From Methylobacter tundripaludum (GTDB taxonomy: Bacteria; Pseudomonadota; Gammaproteobacteria; Methylococcales; Methylomonadaceae): a stretch of DNA of 64,000 nucleotides. Positions 10,183-19,138 of the stretch are shown piece after piece. Position 1 is the stretch's first letter. Each line of letters begins with the position of its first letter. The stretch lies in contig NZ_PTIY01000004.1 of NCBI RefSeq assembly GCF_002934365.1, positions 248,001 through 312,000 of the forward strand, given 5' to 3'. A model generated the notes under the pieces. That model searched no databases, was not told where the DNA came from, and saw only the letters and a program-made list of their open reading frames with translations. The translations under genes and the position numbers were made by a program.

Positions 10183-10787
10183 GACGTCACCAATCTGCGC
10201 GCCATGTGCTCAACAAGCGGTCTCAGGGCGGCAAACGGGACCGGCTTCGGATAGACCGGAATATCGGCCGGGAGCCCGCCTTGGGCCGCGATCTCGGTGA
10301 CGGTAAGCGCCGTCACGACGATGATGACGCCGCGAATCGGCGTCGATTGGGATTTGATTTTGCGGATCATCTTGAAGCCGTCCAAACCGGGCATAGACAG
10401 GTCGGCGATGATCAAATCAGGATTGTGGCGGCCGATCAGCATCAGTCCTTCGAATCCGTCCTCGGCCATCAATAACTGGATCGGAAGATTCCATTCAGTG
10501 AATTGCCTGCGATAAAGTTCCCGCAGTACAGCGTCATCTTCCACTACTAATACTTTGAACACTTCCGGCGTGGGCGCTTCAGTCAGGACGGCCTGTTTCC
10601 GCAAGCGGATGGCGTCGACTGCATCGGCGGGGATACGCCGGTGGCCTCCGGCGGTTTTCCATGCGGGCAGCACTCCCGTTTCGACCCATGTTTGTATCGT
10701 CGATAAGGCTACGCCCAGGCGAGCTGCGGCCTCGCGGGTGGACAGGAATTTTTTTGCCGGGCCGGTCTTGACTTTGTTCATCTGCAC
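10179..10787 (-). CDS. MerR/excisionase-type HTH fused to a response-regulator receiver
   Basis: A 202-residue protein and the first gene of the signalling operon. Residues about 12-60 form a MerR/excisionase-like DNA-binding fold (STREAAARLGVALSTIQTWV, then GGHRRIP). A linker leads to a receiver (about 77-195) with acidic pocket VVEDDA, phospho-acceptor in IIADLSMPGLDG and lysine in VYPKPV. This order (HTH before receiver) is the reverse of usual response regulators. It probably binds DNA when phosphorylated and may regulate its own operon; a GTAAGT-N4-ACTTAC dyad lies upstream at 10901-10916. Its stop overlaps the next gene by four bases. Confidence 0.88.
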   Translation of the reverse strand: MQMNKVKTGPAKKFLSTREAAARLGVALSTIQTWVETGVLPAWKTAGGHRRIPADAVDAIRLRKQAVLTEAPTPEVFKVLVVEDDAVLRELYRRQFTEWNLPIQLLMAEDGFEGLMLIGRHNPDLIIADLSMPGLDGFKMIRKIKSQSTPIRGVIIVVTALTVTEIAAQGGLPADIPVYPKPVPFAALRPLVEHMARRLVTS

Positions 10788-11114
10788 TCCAGTTGTCGGG
10801 ATCGTTGATGTCTAGCGGGAACGGTTATGCGCCGAATACAATCATTTTTGCCCTTTCAATCATTTTCGTCATTTTAAAGCAAACGGTGTTGATTGCAACT
10901 GTAAGTTTATACTTACGTCAAATAATCGAAAGCAGCTCTACTGGATGCCCAGGATAGCTGCGGCTTAAGCTGAAACTTTTTGGGCAACTCCGGTATTAGA
11001 AGATGATATTTTTGCGTTTTTTCCCGGCAAGCGGCTTTATTAAAAAAAATAAAGTAAAATAATCGTTTTTTGAAAATCTCACTCTGTAGATGACGCAGAC
11101 AGCAAAGGTACCTA
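10788..11114. promoter_or_regulatory. Divergent intergenic control region (signalling operon / leuB)
   Basis: This 327-bp A+T-rich region lies between two divergent genes and must hold both promoters. The clearest structure is the perfect dyad GTAAGT-TTAT-ACTTAC at 10901-10916, itself inside a wider TTGA...TCAA arrangement. Its spaced-dyad form suits a MerR-like dimer such as the adjacent HTH-receiver protein, but binding is inference. I see no riboswitch or leader peptide. Confidence 0.45.
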
Positions 11115-12224
11115 ATGAAGAATTATAAAATCGCAGTGCTGGCCGGTGATGGTATCGGCCCTGAAATTACTCGTGAAGCCGTCAAGGTTCTCAAGCTTAT
11201 TGAAGAGCGTAACGACGTTTCTTTCGAACTGATGCCCGCCGCTTTTGGAGCCTGCGCCTATTTTGAATTCGGCGATGCTTTTCCGCAGGGAACCATCGAT
11301 ATTTGCGACCAGGCCGATGCGATTCTTAAAGGGCCGATCGGTTTGAGCCATGAGGAATCCAAAACAATTCCCATCGATAAGCAACCTGAACGAGGCGCTC
11401 TGCTGCCGATGCGCCGCCGTTACAATACCTACGCGAACTTTCGCCCGGTTTTCCTGCCTAAAGCGCTGGCGCATTTCTCGCCGCTAAAACCTGAAATCAT
11501 CGGCGAAGGCATCGATATTATTATGGTGCGTGAATTGGTCGGCGGCTTGTATTTCGGCGCCAAGGAAACCGGCGTTAACGAGCAGGGCTTGCGCTACGTC
11601 AAAGAAACCCTGGAATACGATGAGCACCAAATCAGGCAAATTTTGCTACAGGCGTTCAAGCTCGCACAAAAACGCAAGAAAGTGCTGCACAACATTCATA
11701 AAAGCAATGTGCTGAAATCCAGCGTGTTGTGGAATGAAATACTGGATGAAGTGGCTAAGGACTATCCCGAAGTCGAGGTCATCCATCAGCTGGTGGATTC
11801 GGCCGCGACTAACCTGTGTCTGAAGCCTACCCAGTTCGATGTCATGGTTATGGAAAACATGTTCGGCGACATCCTCAGCGATCAGGGCGGCGGTATTCTG
11901 GGCTCGCTGGGATTGATGCCTTCCGCCTGCATAGGCGATGAAAAAGCCTACTACGAGCCGTCGCATGGCTCGGCCCCGGATATTGCCGGAAAAAACATAG
12001 CGAACCCTTATTCGATGATCGGCTCGGTTGCGATGATGCTGGAAAACAGTTTCGATATGGCCGAAGAAGCCAAGAACGTCTGGGCGGCGATGCAGGGCGT
12101 GTTTGGCGACGGTTATTCGACCGCCGACCTGTCCAAGCCGGGCAGCGGCGTTACGATGATCAGCACCGAGGAGTTTGGCGATAAGGTTGTTGAAAAACTG
12201 CGGCAGATGCCGAAAGTAAAGTAA
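11115..12224 (+). CDS. leuB: 3-isopropylmalate dehydrogenase-like protein
   Basis: A 369-residue member of the beta-hydroxyacid oxidative decarboxylase family, close to the usual LeuB length. It begins with the GDGIGPEI motif. It has ELVGGLYFG, the catalytic-region [11 protein letters not shown], the metal-binding [12 protein letters not shown], and [15 protein letters not shown], where the Asp of APDI favours NAD over NADP. LeuB oxidises 3-isopropylmalate in leucine biosynthesis. The [13 protein letters not shown] stretch is not the most typical LeuB sequence, so a related NAD-dependent enzyme such as isocitrate or tartrate dehydrogenase cannot be excluded. No other leu gene is nearby; it is a single gene closed by a repeat element and a hairpin. 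Confidence 0.8.
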   Translation: MKNYKIAVLAGDGIGPEITREAVKVLKLIEERNDVSFELMPAAFGACAYFEFGDAFPQGTIDICDQADAILKGPIGLSHEESKTIPIDKQPERGALLPMRRRYNTYANFRPVFLPKALAHFSPLKPEIIGEGIDIIMVRELVGGLYFGAKETGVNEQGLRYVKETLEYDEHQIRQILLQAFKLAQKRKKVLHNIHKSNVLKSSVLWNEILDEVAKDYPEVEVIHQLVDSAATNLCLKPTQFDVMVMENMFGDILSDQGGGILGSLGLMPSACIGDEKAYYEPSHGSAPDIAGKNIANPYSMIGSVAMMLENSFDMAEEAKNVWAAMQGVFGDGYSTADLSKPGSGVTMISTEEFGDKVVEKLRQMPKVK

Positions 12225-12237
12225 GGATACGATCATT

Positions 12238-12398
12238 AATAACTTCCCAATATGGATCGGGTAAAATTTTTCCGTTCGCCCTGAGCTTGTCGAAGGGTGG
12301 ACGGAAAAATTTCGGCCTACCGCGTCAAGCCGATCATGCTTCGACAAGCTCAGCACGAACGGCTTAACGATAGAAGACAGTGATTTCGGGAAGTTATT
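12238..12398 (-). repeat. MITE-like element, copy 2 (inverted relative to copy 1)
   Basis: A 161-bp copy of the AATAACTTCCC-ended element in the opposite orientation to 137-324, starting 13 bp after the leuB stop. Compared with copy 1 it lacks an extra internal REP arm; otherwise the two are almost identical, including the flank GGTTAAAAATAACTTCCC. Copies 1 and 2 form a 12-kb inverted pair around the signalling operon and leuB. Confidence 0.75.
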
Positions 12399-12439
12399 TT
12401 TAACCAAATCCTAAGCAAGCCGGACAACGTGGGATTTGT

Positions 12440-12465
12440 GGAGTTCAAAGCCGGCTTTGAACTCC
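12440..12465. terminator. Bidirectional hairpin between leuB and the GDT1-family gene
   Basis: A perfect stem GGAGTTCAAAGCC / GGCTTTGAACTCC with no loop bases lies between the convergent genes leuB and the UPF0016 exporter. No strong T-run follows. It is likely a shared terminator or mRNA-end hairpin. Confidence 0.6.
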
Positions 12466-12545
12466 ATTAAAGAATTTTCAGCACGAAGTTTTCTTTCTTC
12501 GTGTCCTTCGTGGTGAATAAAAAGAGATCTGTATAGCTCCCATTT

Positions 12546-13250
12546 TCAAGCGGTGTAGCCAATATAAGCCCGATAACCCGCATAAACCGACAGCATCAGG
12601 AAGATGGTTCCGCTGATCTTGTGCAGCAACACTAACGGGACTTTCTGTAAAATAGTGCGTCCGGCCAGGATTCCCAGGGCCGATGTCGACGCCAGCGCGG
12701 CAGTGGAACCGAACCATACTGCAATAGGTGCGGCGGTACTGCTTAAGCCGACCACAGCCAGCTGAGTTTTGTCGCCGAATTCGGCCACGGTAATCAATAA
12801 AAAAGTGGTGAAGAAAATGCCGTGACCGCTTTTTTCCTTGATTTCCTCATTTTCATCTTCGATTTCTACGCGCAACGAATGAACGCCGAACGCGGCAAAC
12901 AGCACGGCGACGACGGTTGCGACGATATATCCGGGCAACCAGCTGGAAATAGCGATGCCAAAAACAACGGCCAGGGTATTTAAAAAGGCGAAGGCCGCGA
13001 TTGCGCCCAGCAAAACCGGCATGGCTCTATGCCGGGAGGCCAGCGTCATGCACACCAGCTGGCTTTTATCGCCGATTTCAGCCGCCGCAATCAGCGCAAA
13101 ACTGGTCAGCGCCGTGGCTGATATTTCGCCTAGATTGTCGGCGCTTAGCAACGATAAAACGTGCTGTAAGGAACCCCGCAGATTTTCGAGAATAGGGGCG
13201 GCGCTCAGAGACGCTAGAAAGTGTTGTAAATAGCTTTGCAGATGATCCAT
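12546..13250 (-). CDS. GDT1/TMEM165 (UPF0016) family cation exporter, probably Mn2+
   Basis: A 234-residue membrane protein with the duplicated signature of the family: AAAEIGDKSQL in the first half and VAEFGDKTQL in the second. Each half has three hydrophobic segments around the E-x-G-D-(K/R)-(S/T) ion-binding motif. An acidic loop (EIEDENEEIKEK) separates the halves. Bacterial members such as MneA export manganese; the metal here is inferred from the family. It is next to a ZIP-family importer on the same strand, so the pair may balance divalent metal levels. A palindromic repeat fills much of its upstream region. Confidence 0.88.
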   Translation of the reverse strand: MDHLQSYLQHFLASLSAAPILENLRGSLQHVLSLLSADNLGEISATALTSFALIAAAEIGDKSQLVCMTLASRHRAMPVLLGAIAAFAFLNTLAVVFGIAISSWLPGYIVATVVAVLFAAFGVHSLRVEIEDENEEIKEKSGHGIFFTTFLLITVAEFGDKTQLAVVGLSSTAAPIAVWFGSTAALASTSALGILAGRTILQKVPLVLLHKISGTIFLMLSVYAGYRAYIGYTA

Positions 13251-13294
13251 TTTGTTTCCTGAGAACGCTTTTTCCGGTAGCGGCTAACCCTATG

Positions 13295-13398
13295 ATAGAA
13301 CACGGATGACGCTGATTAGACGGATTTAAACGCTTGTAAAAAGAAGAAGCACCCTTGATCAGTGCTTATCGGTCAAATCTGTGTCATCCGTGTTCTAT
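13295..13398. repeat. Short element with 16-bp inverted ends
   Basis: The segment starts ATAGAACACGGATGAC and ends with its exact complement GTCATCCGTGTTCTAT, with 72 bp inside. A decayed relative occurs near 31418-31500 (ACTCGGATGACGCGGATTA and a later CCGATCCGCGCCATCC). It has no coding content. It lies just upstream of the GDT1-family gene and may interrupt or carry its promoter. Confidence 0.65.
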
Positions 13399-13462
13399 TT
13401 TTTCTAATTGCTGAGTAATTACGAGAGTCTTAGGAATATGCATAAATTAATTTAAGCAATTA

Positions 13463-13505
13463 CCATGAAGATCATGAAGACTTAAATTCTTCATGATCTT
13501 CATGG
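13463..13505. terminator. Long palindromic hairpin downstream of the ZIP transporter
   Basis: Perfect 17-bp arms CCATGAAGATCATGAAG and CTTCATGATCTTCATGG are separated by nine bases. The hairpin begins 56 bp past the ZIP gene stop and probably ends that transcript. The sequence style resembles the CACGAAG palindrome at 50748-50821. Confidence 0.55.
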
Positions 13506-13561
13506 TTTAAAAATTAAGCTTATAAATACAAAACTTGCTCAAGTTATTTCGTGCGCGTTCC

Positions 13562-14512
13562 TTAACCCAACATATTGTCCAAGGCCATCATAATGATGAA
13601 GCCGATCATGAGTGCAAAAGTGGCGTAGCGCGAACGGCCGTCGGAATGGGTCTCGGGGATGATTTCTTCGCTGATTACAAACAGCATCGCGCCGGCCGCA
13701 AAGCCCATGGCTATCGGCAGGATAGGCTCGAAAAGGGTGACCATAGTGATGCCGAGCAAGCCGCCGACCGGTTCCACCAGACCGGTTAGGGTGGCGATAC
13801 CCACCGCTCGCCACTTGTTGTAGCCTAGTCCGACCAGGGGCAGGGCGACGGCCAGGCCTTCGGGAATATTTTGCAGGGCTATCGCAATCGCCAGAACCAC
13901 GCCGTTTTTCATTTCCCCTGAACCGAAGCTGACGCCGACCGACATGCCTTCAGGAAAGTTATGGATGGTGATGGCGATGATAAAGAGCCAGACTTTTTTC
14001 AGGGAGCTCAGATGCGTATCGGAAATCGAATCAAAATGCACATGCGGCAGCTGGCGATCGGCGTAATGCAGAAACAGCGCACCGATCAACATGCCGATGG
14101 AGACGACATAAATGCCTTTGCCCGGCCAGACCTGGTTGCCGTATGCCATGCCCGGAACCAGCAGCGAAAATGCGGTGGCGGCGAGCATGACGCCCGCGGC
14201 AGCGCCGAGCAGGCTGTTGAACAGGTTTTTGGAAATGTCTTTAAAAAACAGGGCCGGCAAAGCGCCAACGCCGGTAGCCAGTCCGGCCAGGATGCTGGCA
14301 AAAAAACCGATAACAACAACCCTGCCGAAAATTAAGTACAAACCGCCGAACACAACCAGCTGCGATAACAGGAATAATCCGGCTACTGTCGCCCAGCGCT
14401 TTAGCGGCGGCATAGCCAGCAGTTTTTGGTAGTTCTCGCCGGCTTTGACGGCGTCTATCCGGTCTTCAAAATAGCGTTGCACTTTGGTGACGGTCTTTGT
14501 TGTTAAAGTCAT
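13562..14512 (-). CDS. ZIP-family divalent metal (zinc) transporter
   Basis: About 316 residues with eight hydrophobic segments. The diagnostic metal-site motifs are HNFPEG (about 184) and QNIPEG (about 211), plus a histidine-containing loop (QLPHVHFD) and late EEIIPETH. ZIP proteins bring Zn2+ or related metals into the cytoplasm. I place the start at 14512 because AGGTAAACCTT precedes this ATG; an in-frame ATG at 14527 would add five residues but has no ribosome-binding site. Confidence 0.88.
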   Translation of the reverse strand: MTLTTKTVTKVQRYFEDRIDAVKAGENYQKLLAMPPLKRWATVAGLFLLSQLVVFGGLYLIFGRVVVIGFFASILAGLATGVGALPALFFKDISKNLFNSLLGAAAGVMLAATAFSLLVPGMAYGNQVWPGKGIYVVSIGMLIGALFLHYADRQLPHVHFDSISDTHLSSLKKVWLFIIAITIHNFPEGMSVGVSFGSGEMKNGVVLAIAIALQNIPEGLAVALPLVGLGYNKWRAVGIATLTGLVEPVGGLLGITMVTLFEPILPIAMGFAAGAMLFVISEEIIPETHSDGRSRYATFALMIGFIIMMALDNMLG

Positions 14513-14717
14513 AAGGTTTACCTGCATCAGCTCGTTTTGGAATGTGCGTGGGGCATTATAACCAAATACGTATAGCTTGGGTTTGTTTGTGCCGGATTGC
14601 CTTGGCGCGCATGTGTTCGCTTTTCAGCGGCACGGGAATATTTCCTTTTGTCCGCTGTCGGCTAGTCCCGACGTAGCGGTTTGGCTATCATGGCCTGATT
14701 ATTTTGAGGAGAGAAGA

Positions 14718-17027
14718 ATGAAAAAATTGACCTGCACCCTACTCGGGCTGAGCCTGACGGCGGCCGGCGCTGTGGCGGCCAAAGATCAACCGCGGGATTT
14801 GAGCGTCATAGACGTAGTCGGCGTTACGCCTATAGAAGGCAGCAATGTCGCCGCCAATAAAATACCAGCAAATATCCAGACAGTTTCTTCCGAACAGCTG
14901 GAAAAAGCCCAGAGCATCAGCTTGGCGGATTATATCAGCCGCTATCTGGGCAGCGTGCATATTAATGAAGCGCAAAACAACCCGTTGCAGCCGGACGTTT
15001 CTTATCGCGGCTTTGTCGCTTCGCCGCTGCTCGGATTGCCGCAAGGCTTATCGACCTATGTCAACGGCGTGCGCTTTAACGAACCGTTCGGCGATACGGT
15101 CAACTGGGACCTGGTTCCCGAGGGAGCGATCGATTCGATGGCCTTATATCCCGGCTCCAACCCGGTTTACGGTTTGAACAGTTTGGGCGGCGCCATCTCG
15201 ATCAAAACCAAGACCGGTTTTTCAGCGCCGAAGCATCAGTTGGAGGTTTACGGCGGTTCTTGGGACAGGCATTCGGAGGAATTAAGCAGCGGCTGGAATA
15301 ACGGTACCTGGGGCTATTTTGTAGACCTGCGCCATTTCGAGGAAGACGGCTGGCGGAATTATTCACCGACCAAGGCCGATCAGGCGTTCGGCACCTTGAG
15401 CTGGCGCGGCGATAGAGGTTCCCTGGACCTGACCTTGGGCGGCAACGATAACAATATGCGGGGCAACGGCGCTGCGCCTGTCCAGTTGCAGGAACAAGAC
15501 CGGGCCGCAGTGTTCACCCATCCCGACCAGACCGTCACCCGGATGTTCTTTTCCGAATTGGCGGGCAGCTACGACGTGACTAATGATATAGAAGTGAGCG
15601 GTAATGCGTACTTCAGGCAGAACCGGATCAGAACCTTTAACGGCGATAACAGCAACTATGGAGTCTGTACGGCCGATCCGACATTGTTGTGTGACCATAA
15701 CGATGCGGTTGTTGAAGATATTAACGGGCATGATGTGCTTGCCGACGATGCGGTTGAAGGTGCAACCAATAACACCAGCCAAACCAATATGCGCAGCCGT
15801 GGTGGTACCTTGCAGACAGCGTTCGCCCAGGACTTGTTCAATCATGAAAACAACCTGACTGTGGGTACCAGTTATGATTATGCCGAGGCGAATTTCAGTT
15901 CGGACACCGAGCTTGGCTCGCTGACCGATACCAGGGGAACAACGCAAAGCGGAGTTTTTGTGGACGAATCGAGGGTTCGTTTGCACACGAATACCTCAAC
16001 GGCGGGCGTATTCCTGACCGACAGTTTTTCCATTACCGATGCTTTAACGGCGACCGTAGCAGGGCGTTACAACTATAGCCATATCAACATGGAAGATCAG
16101 TATATAAAGGATCCTTTAAAAACTCTGAACGGGTCGCATACTTTTGAACGGCTTAACCCTTCGGCCGGATTAACGTATCAAATCAGGGATAACCTGAATG
16201 TGTACGGCAGTTACAGCGAGTCGGCGCGAGCGCCTACGCCGATGGAATTAAGCTGCGCCGACCCGGCTGCACCGTGTAAATTACCTAATTCTTTTGTGTC
16301 CGATCCGCCATTGGAGCAGGTGGTTGCCAAAACCTGGGAAGGCGGTTTCAGGGGCGATTTGGATAAGTTGTTAGGTAAGGGCGATCTGAAATGGAATCTG
16401 GGGTATTTCCACACCATCAATCACGACGACATTATTTTTCGCCGTGATGCGTCCAGCGGCCTGATCAGCCAAGGCTATTTCAGTAATGTGGGTAAGACCC
16501 GCCGCCACGGCATAGAAGCGGGAACGACAGTCAATTATCCGCAGCTGTTCAGCGGCATTGACGACTGGCATTTCTCGACTAATTATACTTATTTAAACGC
16601 CCGGTTTTTGGACAGTTTCGATATTCAGAATCCGATGGATACTACCCAGGCGATGGCTGTCGTCAGCGGCAACAGAATCCCCGGCATCCCCGAACATATC
16701 TATAAGGCCGCCTTGGGCGTCGATTTATGGCAACGCGTGTCGTTAGGCATTGACGGCATCTACAGCGGCGACAAGTATTTCAGGGGAGACGAGGCTAACG
16801 TCACTCCGCAGTTAACCGGCTACTGGCTGTTTAACGCCAAGGCGGAATACAAGGTCACCAAGAATTTTGCGGTATTCGGCAAGGTCGATAATATCTTCGA
16901 CAAGAACTACAATTCTTTCGGTGTTTATGGGCAAGTCAATGAGGTGTTTCCGCAATTTGACAATAACCGCTTTGTATCGCCCGGCGCGCCGAGAGCGGGT
17001 TGGATTGGCGTGCGTTTGACGCTGTAA
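14718..17027 (+). CDS. TonB-dependent outer-membrane receptor
   Basis: A 769-residue receptor. I chose the ATG at 14718 because GAGGAGAG lies just before it and the protein then opens with a normal signal peptide (KKLTCTLLGLSLTAAGAVAA). A possible TonB box (LSVIDVVG) precedes the plug domain, which has SLADYISRYLG, a GLPQGLSTYVNGVRFNE region and NSLGGAISIKTK. The 22-strand barrel follows and ends with RAGWIGVRLTL, an aromatic-rich terminus typical for outer-membrane insertion. The substrate cannot be told from sequence. No FecR/FecI pair is adjacent; the sigma factor 0.9 kb downstream appears to belong to the R-body locus. Confidence 0.92.
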   Translation: MKKLTCTLLGLSLTAAGAVAAKDQPRDLSVIDVVGVTPIEGSNVAANKIPANIQTVSSEQLEKAQSISLADYISRYLGSVHINEAQNNPLQPDVSYRGFVASPLLGLPQGLSTYVNGVRFNEPFGDTVNWDLVPEGAIDSMALYPGSNPVYGLNSLGGAISIKTKTGFSAPKHQLEVYGGSWDRHSEELSSGWNNGTWGYFVDLRHFEEDGWRNYSPTKADQAFGTLSWRGDRGSLDLTLGGNDNNMRGNGAAPVQLQEQDRAAVFTHPDQTVTRMFFSELAGSYDVTNDIEVSGNAYFRQNRIRTFNGDNSNYGVCTADPTLLCDHNDAVVEDINGHDVLADDAVEGATNNTSQTNMRSRGGTLQTAFAQDLFNHENNLTVGTSYDYAEANFSSDTELGSLTDTRGTTQSGVFVDESRVRLHTNTSTAGVFLTDSFSITDALTATVAGRYNYSHINMEDQYIKDPLKTLNGSHTFERLNPSAGLTYQIRDNLNVYGSYSESARAPTPMELSCADPAAPCKLPNSFVSDPPLEQVVAKTWEGGFRGDLDKLLGKGDLKWNLGYFHTINHDDIIFRRDASSGLISQGYFSNVGKTRRHGIEAGTTVNYPQLFSGIDDWHFSTNYTYLNARFLDSFDIQNPMDTTQAMAVVSGNRIPGIPEHIYKAALGVDLWQRVSLGIDGIYSGDKYFRGDEANVTPQLTGYWLFNAKAEYKVTKNFAVFGKVDNIFDKNYNSFGVYGQVNEVFPQFDNNRFVSPGAPRAGWIGVRLTL

Positions 17028-17843
17028 GCTTTGCCGGAGTGGAGGCGGTCTGTTTTGTATTCATCGAGCACGATCTTCCACTCCGGCCTGTTCTTTGAGG
17101 CTATATCGTCCCTGCCGGTTTACACGGTAAATTTCAGCGGCGCAAAGTTCAGCCCACCGCATCCCGTCTTGAACCGCTAAGCGTTCGGTGGCGGCGAATA
17201 CCGTTTTATGGGCCGCCGATTGCGTCGCCTTTTTCAGGCGCTCCGTAGCGTCTCATCACAACTATCTTCAATATTCCATATCGCCAGGCCCTTTTCGATA
17301 GAGGCCGCAACCACTCCTTACTCTTGAGGCTCAGGGAACGGTCCAAGAATGAGCTGCGATCGCAGTTATCCACCCTAAAAACCGCAGTTAAGCGCCCCAA
17401 ATGGGCCGTATCCGAGAAAGCCGTTAGGGCTCTGCTGAGCCGCGATCGGGACGGTTTTTCTCGTTCCCACGCGTGCGTCCACTGCCATTAAATTAAAGTA
17501 CAAGGCCAGCCTTGCCTCCAGCCGCTGGAAATACGCTGTCATCTGTGACGCGCTGCGCCGCGAATTGAACGCTCCATCCATGCAGCGCGACAAATAGGAC
17601 AAAAACTATCTGTGCGCAACATCAGTCAATAAGCTGCGATTGCAGCTATCCACCCTAAAAACCGCAGTTAAGCGTCCCAAATGGGCCGTATCCGTGAGCC
17701 TGAGTTTTCCAGGCCCATGCCCAATTTAAGTGTTTGGCGAGAATGTTGATAGCCAGTATAAACGGCAATACGCGGGCGATTGCATCGTCGTGCATAAATT
17801 ATTACCACGCGCCAACGGCAGCAATAATTTTTTACCGGATAAA
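17028..17843. other. Gene-free region with a 64-bp direct repeat
   Basis: I see no credible gene here. The clearest structure is a 64-bp direct repeat: 17351-17414 and 17631-17694 match at all but four positions and both contain TATCCACCCTAAAAACCGCA and CAAATGGGCCGTATCCG. Between them lies a CGTTCCCACGCG fragment of the palindromic family found between narH and narJ. The region looks like accumulated repeat debris, possibly a former insertion, at the boundary of the R-body locus. Confidence 0.55.
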
Positions 17844-17870
17844 TTCACAAGTGTGAAGTTCAAACGTCAA
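17844..17870 (+). promoter_or_regulatory. ECF-type promoter motif upstream of the sigma factor gene
   Basis: TTCACAAG-N13-CGTCAA on the plus strand. It has the same boxes and the same 13-base spacer as the eight other sites in the R-body locus. The -10-like box ends 41 bp before the sigma gene start, giving a short leader of about 35 bases. This suggests the sigma factor transcribes its own gene. Confidence 0.7.
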
Positions 17871-17911
17871 TTCTTTACCTTTTAATTTCTTATTAATGCT
17901 GTTGGAGGGCC

Positions 17912-18805
17912 ATGGTTGTAATCAAATTTCCCCTTCGAAGCGAACATTTCCAAGAAACTGAAATCGACAATCCGGCGGCGGATGGTTCGCACCAGTTCAG
18001 GAGTGGCGCTGAGTTCGAGGGTAATCTGGAATCGGAATCCTGGCGCGATGCTTACGGTGATGGCCAAGAACGCTTGCAGCCTAAGAATTCCGGTCGAAAA
18101 AAAGCTCTGTCGCCCGCGCAAGTAATTGCACAGTCCATAGGGCCGTCCAGTCCCATGCCTACGGTAAGAAAGCGCACGCCGACCCCGGCGGAAGTCATCG
18201 CTCAATCGCTACAGCCCACGAATTTTGGCGGTGCGGGATTGCTGGGCGATTCTTTTTGGCAAGGCTGGATGGAGCATGAAGAGTACCTGCGCAGGAAATG
18301 CAATTATCTGTTAGGCGGCAACAGGGAGGAGGCCGAGGACGTTTTGAGCGCGGCGATGATGCAGGCTTTCCAGAACTTTACCAACCAATCCTGCGGCGTC
18401 GGAAATATGCGCGCCTGGTTGACGACTATTGTCCATAATGCATGCATGGACGGATTCCGCAAATCAAAACGCAAGAATAATTACTTTACCGACATTGAAA
18501 CGTCGGAAATTGAGAATATACCCGCCGACTACGGCGCGCCGTCGCAATCGCCGGAAGACATCGTCAGAATCCGGGAATCGCTGGACGAACTGTACCAGCT
18601 GATTTTGGCGTTGCCCGAGACCTTGCGCGAACCTCTTTTACTGAGAACGATAGAACATCTTTCCTACCCTGAGATTGCAACGCGGCTCAATCTAACCGAA
18701 GCCAATGTCCGCAAACGCCTCCAGCAGGCGCGCGACCGGCTTCGCGCCAGCAAACTGAGTGACGGTTTGTCCGAATACTCAGGAAACACTCCCCGTAACT
18801 ATTAG
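17912..18805 (+). CDS. ECF-type RNA polymerase sigma factor with N-terminal extension
   Basis: A 297-residue sigma-70 family protein with region 2 (about 120-195; EEAEDVLSAAMMQAFQNF, MRAWLTTIVHNACMDGFRKS) and region 4 (about 225-285; LPETLREPLLL, LSYPEIATRLNLTEANVRKR). It lacks regions 1.2 and 3, as ECF factors do. An unusual ~110-residue N-terminal extension holds a duplicated motif: LSPAQVIAQSIG (66-77) and PTPAEVIAQSLQ (90-101). GGAGG precedes the ATG. No anti-sigma gene is adjacent. It faces the Reb gene cluster convergently and has the cluster's promoter motif in front of it, so it is the likely activator of the R-body regulon. Confidence 0.92.
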   Translation: MVVIKFPLRSEHFQETEIDNPAADGSHQFRSGAEFEGNLESESWRDAYGDGQERLQPKNSGRKKALSPAQVIAQSIGPSSPMPTVRKRTPTPAEVIAQSLQPTNFGGAGLLGDSFWQGWMEHEEYLRRKCNYLLGGNREEAEDVLSAAMMQAFQNFTNQSCGVGNMRAWLTTIVHNACMDGFRKSKRKNNYFTDIETSEIENIPADYGAPSQSPEDIVRIRESLDELYQLILALPETLREPLLLRTIEHLSYPEIATRLNLTEANVRKRLQQARDRLRASKLSDGLSEYSGNTPRNY

Positions 18806-18910
18806 TTTTGCACGGTCGGTTAGCCAACGGCGTACTTAAGCCGTTTGTTGATTTGTTCAATACCGAGTATACGAATTGTCCCTTGCACCACCGGTTAGGA
18901 TCTGGTTACA

Positions 18911-19118
18911 AATAACTTCCCAAAATCACTGTTTTCGGTTGTCAGGCCGTTCGTGCTGAGCCTGTCGAAGTATGATCGGCTTGACGCGGTGGGTCGAAAC
19001 TTTTCCGCCCACCCCATTCGACAAGCTCATGACAGGCTTCGACAAGGCTCTCCTGAGCGTAGCCGAAGGGCTCAGGGCGAACGGAAAAGTTTCATCCGAT
19101 CCATATCGGGAAGTTATT
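18911..19118 (+). repeat. MITE-like element, copy 3
   Basis: A 208-bp relative of 137-324 with the same ends (AATAACTTCCC ... GGGAAGTTATT) and the conserved interior GATCGGCTTGACGCGGT. It carries extra CTTCGACAAGGCTC / CCTGAGCGTAGCCGAAG arms. It occupies the gap between the convergent sigma gene and the last gene of the R-body cluster, 20 bp past that gene's stop. Confidence 0.75.
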
Positions 19119-19138
19119 ACTGACCATCTCCTTAGCGT

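Noticed and set aside
13251-13440. Manganese (yybP-ykoY) riboswitch upstream of the GDT1-family gene
   Set aside because: Such riboswitches often precede these exporters, but the leader here is mostly a palindromic repeat and I cannot align the conserved core with confidence.
17206-17602. Short minus-strand frames that might be transposase remnants
   Set aside because: No DDE or other transposase motif is visible and the frames overlap the direct repeats; I describe the region as repeat debris only.
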